Assembly: GCA_014896555.1 (NCBI GenBank)
Contig: JADBKC010000009.1
Location: 1 to 41,145, forward strand
Length of the DNA: 41,145 nt
Source: Caryophanales bacterium
GTDB taxonomy: Bacteria > Bacillota > Bacilli > Bacillales > DSM-4216
Direction: 5' to 3'
Shown: positions 39,796 through 41,145 of the stretch, one piece after another
How the letters are laid out: every line of letters starts with the position of its first letter
Numbering within the stretch: position 1 is the first letter of the stretch
The notes under the pieces: model-generated
What the model saw: the letters and a program-made list of their open reading frames with translations, nothing else
What the model was told of the DNA's origin: nothing
Database searches by the model: none
Program-made: the position numbers and the translations under genes

Positions 39796-40437
39796 TCACA
39801 CCACTTTCTCTGAAATCACCCGATTCAGGCGGTCGACTAATTGTTCAATCGCCGCATCTTTTATACGGTAGCTGACTGGATTCACAATCAGCCGGGAAGT
39901 AACATCGACGATATGCTCATACTCTACCAAACCGTTTTCTTTTAACGTTCGTCCTGTCGAGACGATATCGACAATTCGATCAGCTAGCCCGACAATCGGT
40001 GCCAGTTCAATTGAGCCATTTAATTTGATGATTTCCACTTGCTCGCCTTGTTCGCGGAAGTAGCTGGATGCCACGTTTGGATATTTCGTGGCAACTTTAG
40101 GAGCAACCTCGTTCATTTTCGTGTTGGGAAGGCCGGCAACGGCAAGATAGCAAGGGCTGATTTTTAAATCCAGCAACTCATAGACATCTCGTTCTTCTTC
40201 CAACATGACGTCTTTGCCGGCAATTCCAAGTTCCGCCACTCCATGCTCCACATAAGTAGGAACATCCATCGGCTTCGCCAAAATAAACTGCAGATTCTCC
40301 TCTGGGACATCGACAATTAACTTTCGTGATTCATCAAATTCTGGAGGAAGCTGATAGCCCGCCTTTCTCAAAAGCTCCGCCGCTTCGTGAAAAATCCGCC
40401 CTTTCGGCATGGCAATGACTAATGGCGTATTGTTCAT
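39796..40437 (-). CDS. hisG: ATP phosphoribosyltransferase, short form
   Basis: 213 residues. Short HisG lacks the C-terminal regulatory domain and needs HisZ, whose gene directly precedes it. Motifs [21 protein letters not shown] and [14 protein letters not shown] (PRPP loop). First step of histidine synthesis. Overlaps hisZ by four bases. Confidence 0.97.
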   Translation of the reverse strand: MNNTPLVIAMPKGRIFHEAAELLRKAGYQLPPEFDESRKLIVDVPEENLQFILAKPMDVPTYVEHGVAELGIAGKDVMLEEERDVYELLDLKISPCYLAVAGLPNTKMNEVAPKVATKYPNVASSYFREQGEQVEIIKLNGSIELAPIVGLADRIVDIVSTGRTLKENGLVEYEHIVDVTSRLIVNPVSYRIKDAAIEQLVDRLNRVISEKVV

Positions 40438-41145
40438 TCTTCCACCTCCATTTTCGGTGTCCCAATATAAAAATGAACTTTACTAAACTTGGCGGTAAAA
40501 CGGTCCACATCTTGAACACCAGAAATGTCTTGAAGCACTGTTCTTTCCCCTTTTTGTTGAAGGGATTTAGCGAAATCAATCGCTTCCTTGCGCCGTTCTT
40601 TGCTGAACAAAACGCATTGCAGCGGTTCTTCCTCAGATAACTTTCCAATCGCCTCCAAAAGGAAATCGAGCCGGAGCCCAAAACCAGTGGCGCTTGTTGG
40701 AAATCCGAATTTTTCTAATAGATTGTTGTACCTGCCGCCATTTCCGATAGGGGATCCAACACCGTCCGCATATACTTCAAAAAGAACTCCTGTGTAATAG
40801 CTCATATGGCTGACAAGCGAAAGATCAAATTTGACAAACGATTCCACTCCATGATCCTTCAATACAAGCCAAAGCTGTTTGAGCTCATCAATCGCTTCAT
40901 TTCCTTTCCCATCTTCCGTGAGAGAAATGGCCTCTTGAAGAACACTCTCAGTCCCTCTCATATTTAAAAAGTGGAGCAGGCGCTGTTTGTCAATCGACGA
41001 AAGCGAGAGCTGCTTTACATGTTCTTTATAGCCGACATAATTTTTTTCATATAAATAGCTTTGCAAAACGCTTGCCCTTTCCTCAGTTCCGAGAATTTGC
41101 TGAAACAATTTTCGCACAAAACCGATATGTCCGATCGAAATTTGA
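40434..41145 (-). CDS. hisZ: HisZ regulatory subunit (5' end outside window)
   Basis: At least 236 residues; the frame runs through the window end without a stop (reading [13 protein letters not shown] at the edge), so the N-terminus is missing only because of the cut. It is a class-II histidyl-tRNA synthetase-like fold without aminoacylation function ([41 protein letters not shown]). It pairs with short HisG and confers histidine feedback. First known gene of the operon here. Confidence 0.95.
   Translation of the reverse strand, partial: QISIGHIGFVRKLFQQILGTEERASVLQSYLYEKNYVGYKEHVKQLSLSSIDKQRLLHFLNMRGTESVLQEAISLTEDGKGNEAIDELKQLWLVLKDHGVESFVKFDLSLVSHMSYYTGVLFEVYADGVGSPIGNGGRYNNLLEKFGFPTSATGFGLRLDFLLEAIGKLSEEEPLQCVLFSKERRKEAIDFAKSLQQKGERTVLQDISGVQDVDRFTAKFSKVHFYIGTPKMEVEE

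Overview
The window comes from a Gram-positive, endospore-former-type Bacillaceae chromosome. Gene content and order match the Bacillus/Geobacillus group: ssrA-smpB-rnr-est-secG, then eno-gpmI-tpiA-pgk-gap-cggR, rpoN, tRNA-Arg beside clpP, crh-whiA-yvcK-rapZ-yvcI, trxB, a TPR protein, and hisIE-F-A-H-B-D-G-Z. The Est30-like carboxylesterase and the compact joining of blocks that lie apart in B. subtilis suggest a thermophilic or moderately thermophilic relative (Geobacillus/Caldibacillus/B. smithii-like). That is inference; no species is claimed. Almost all core genes are on the minus strand.

Region 1 (1-3550) is accessory and decayed. It holds a Fis-type C-terminal fragment butted against a nonsense-interrupted YhgE/Pip-type membrane protein, an intact-looking MntA/HepT toxin-antitoxin pair, an N-terminally truncated ABC-2 permease and a DUF2935 fragment.

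Region 2 (3555-7440) is a sulfur/persulfide-handling island: a DUF302 protein, three single-domain rhodaneses, a CstR-type persulfide sensor and a CoA-disulfide reductase-rhodanese fusion. Three ATACC-N4-GGTAT operators lie in it, one inside a sigma-A promoter. Three of its genes (DUF302, one rhodanese, cstR) carry inactivating lesions, so the sensor may be lost while some effectors survive.

Region 3 (7790-12870) carries tmRNA, SmpB, RNase R, the carboxylesterase and SecG: ribosome rescue, RNA decay and secretion. Region 4 (12886-20090) is the CggR-controlled lower glycolysis operon. Its promoter and operator are visible, as are a stem-loop at the cggR-gap junction and a second promoter plus a very stable hairpin between gap and pgk.

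Region 5 (20145-25600) holds a small glutaredoxin-like protein, sigma-54 (rpoN) with a probable catabolite-responsive element, a secreted SLH-domain protein, a MOSC protein, an unassigned structured small-RNA gene with its own promoter and terminator, and tRNA-Arg(CCG). Region 6 (25691-27130) is a 1,431-bp IS256-family element with an 8-bp target duplication and a frameshifted transposase. It landed just upstream of a sigma-B-like and a CtsR-controlled sigma-A promoter of clpP.

Region 7 (28078-35000) is crh-whiA-yvcK-rapZ-yvcI with a promoter and about 200 nt of structured leader, followed by trxB and a TPR/HTH protein. Region 8 (35132-41145) is the histidine operon, tightly overlapped; hisZ runs off the window end.

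The strongest candidates for something new are the small RNA at 25233-25378 and the structured yvcI leader at about 31866-31990. I could not identify either one without a search.
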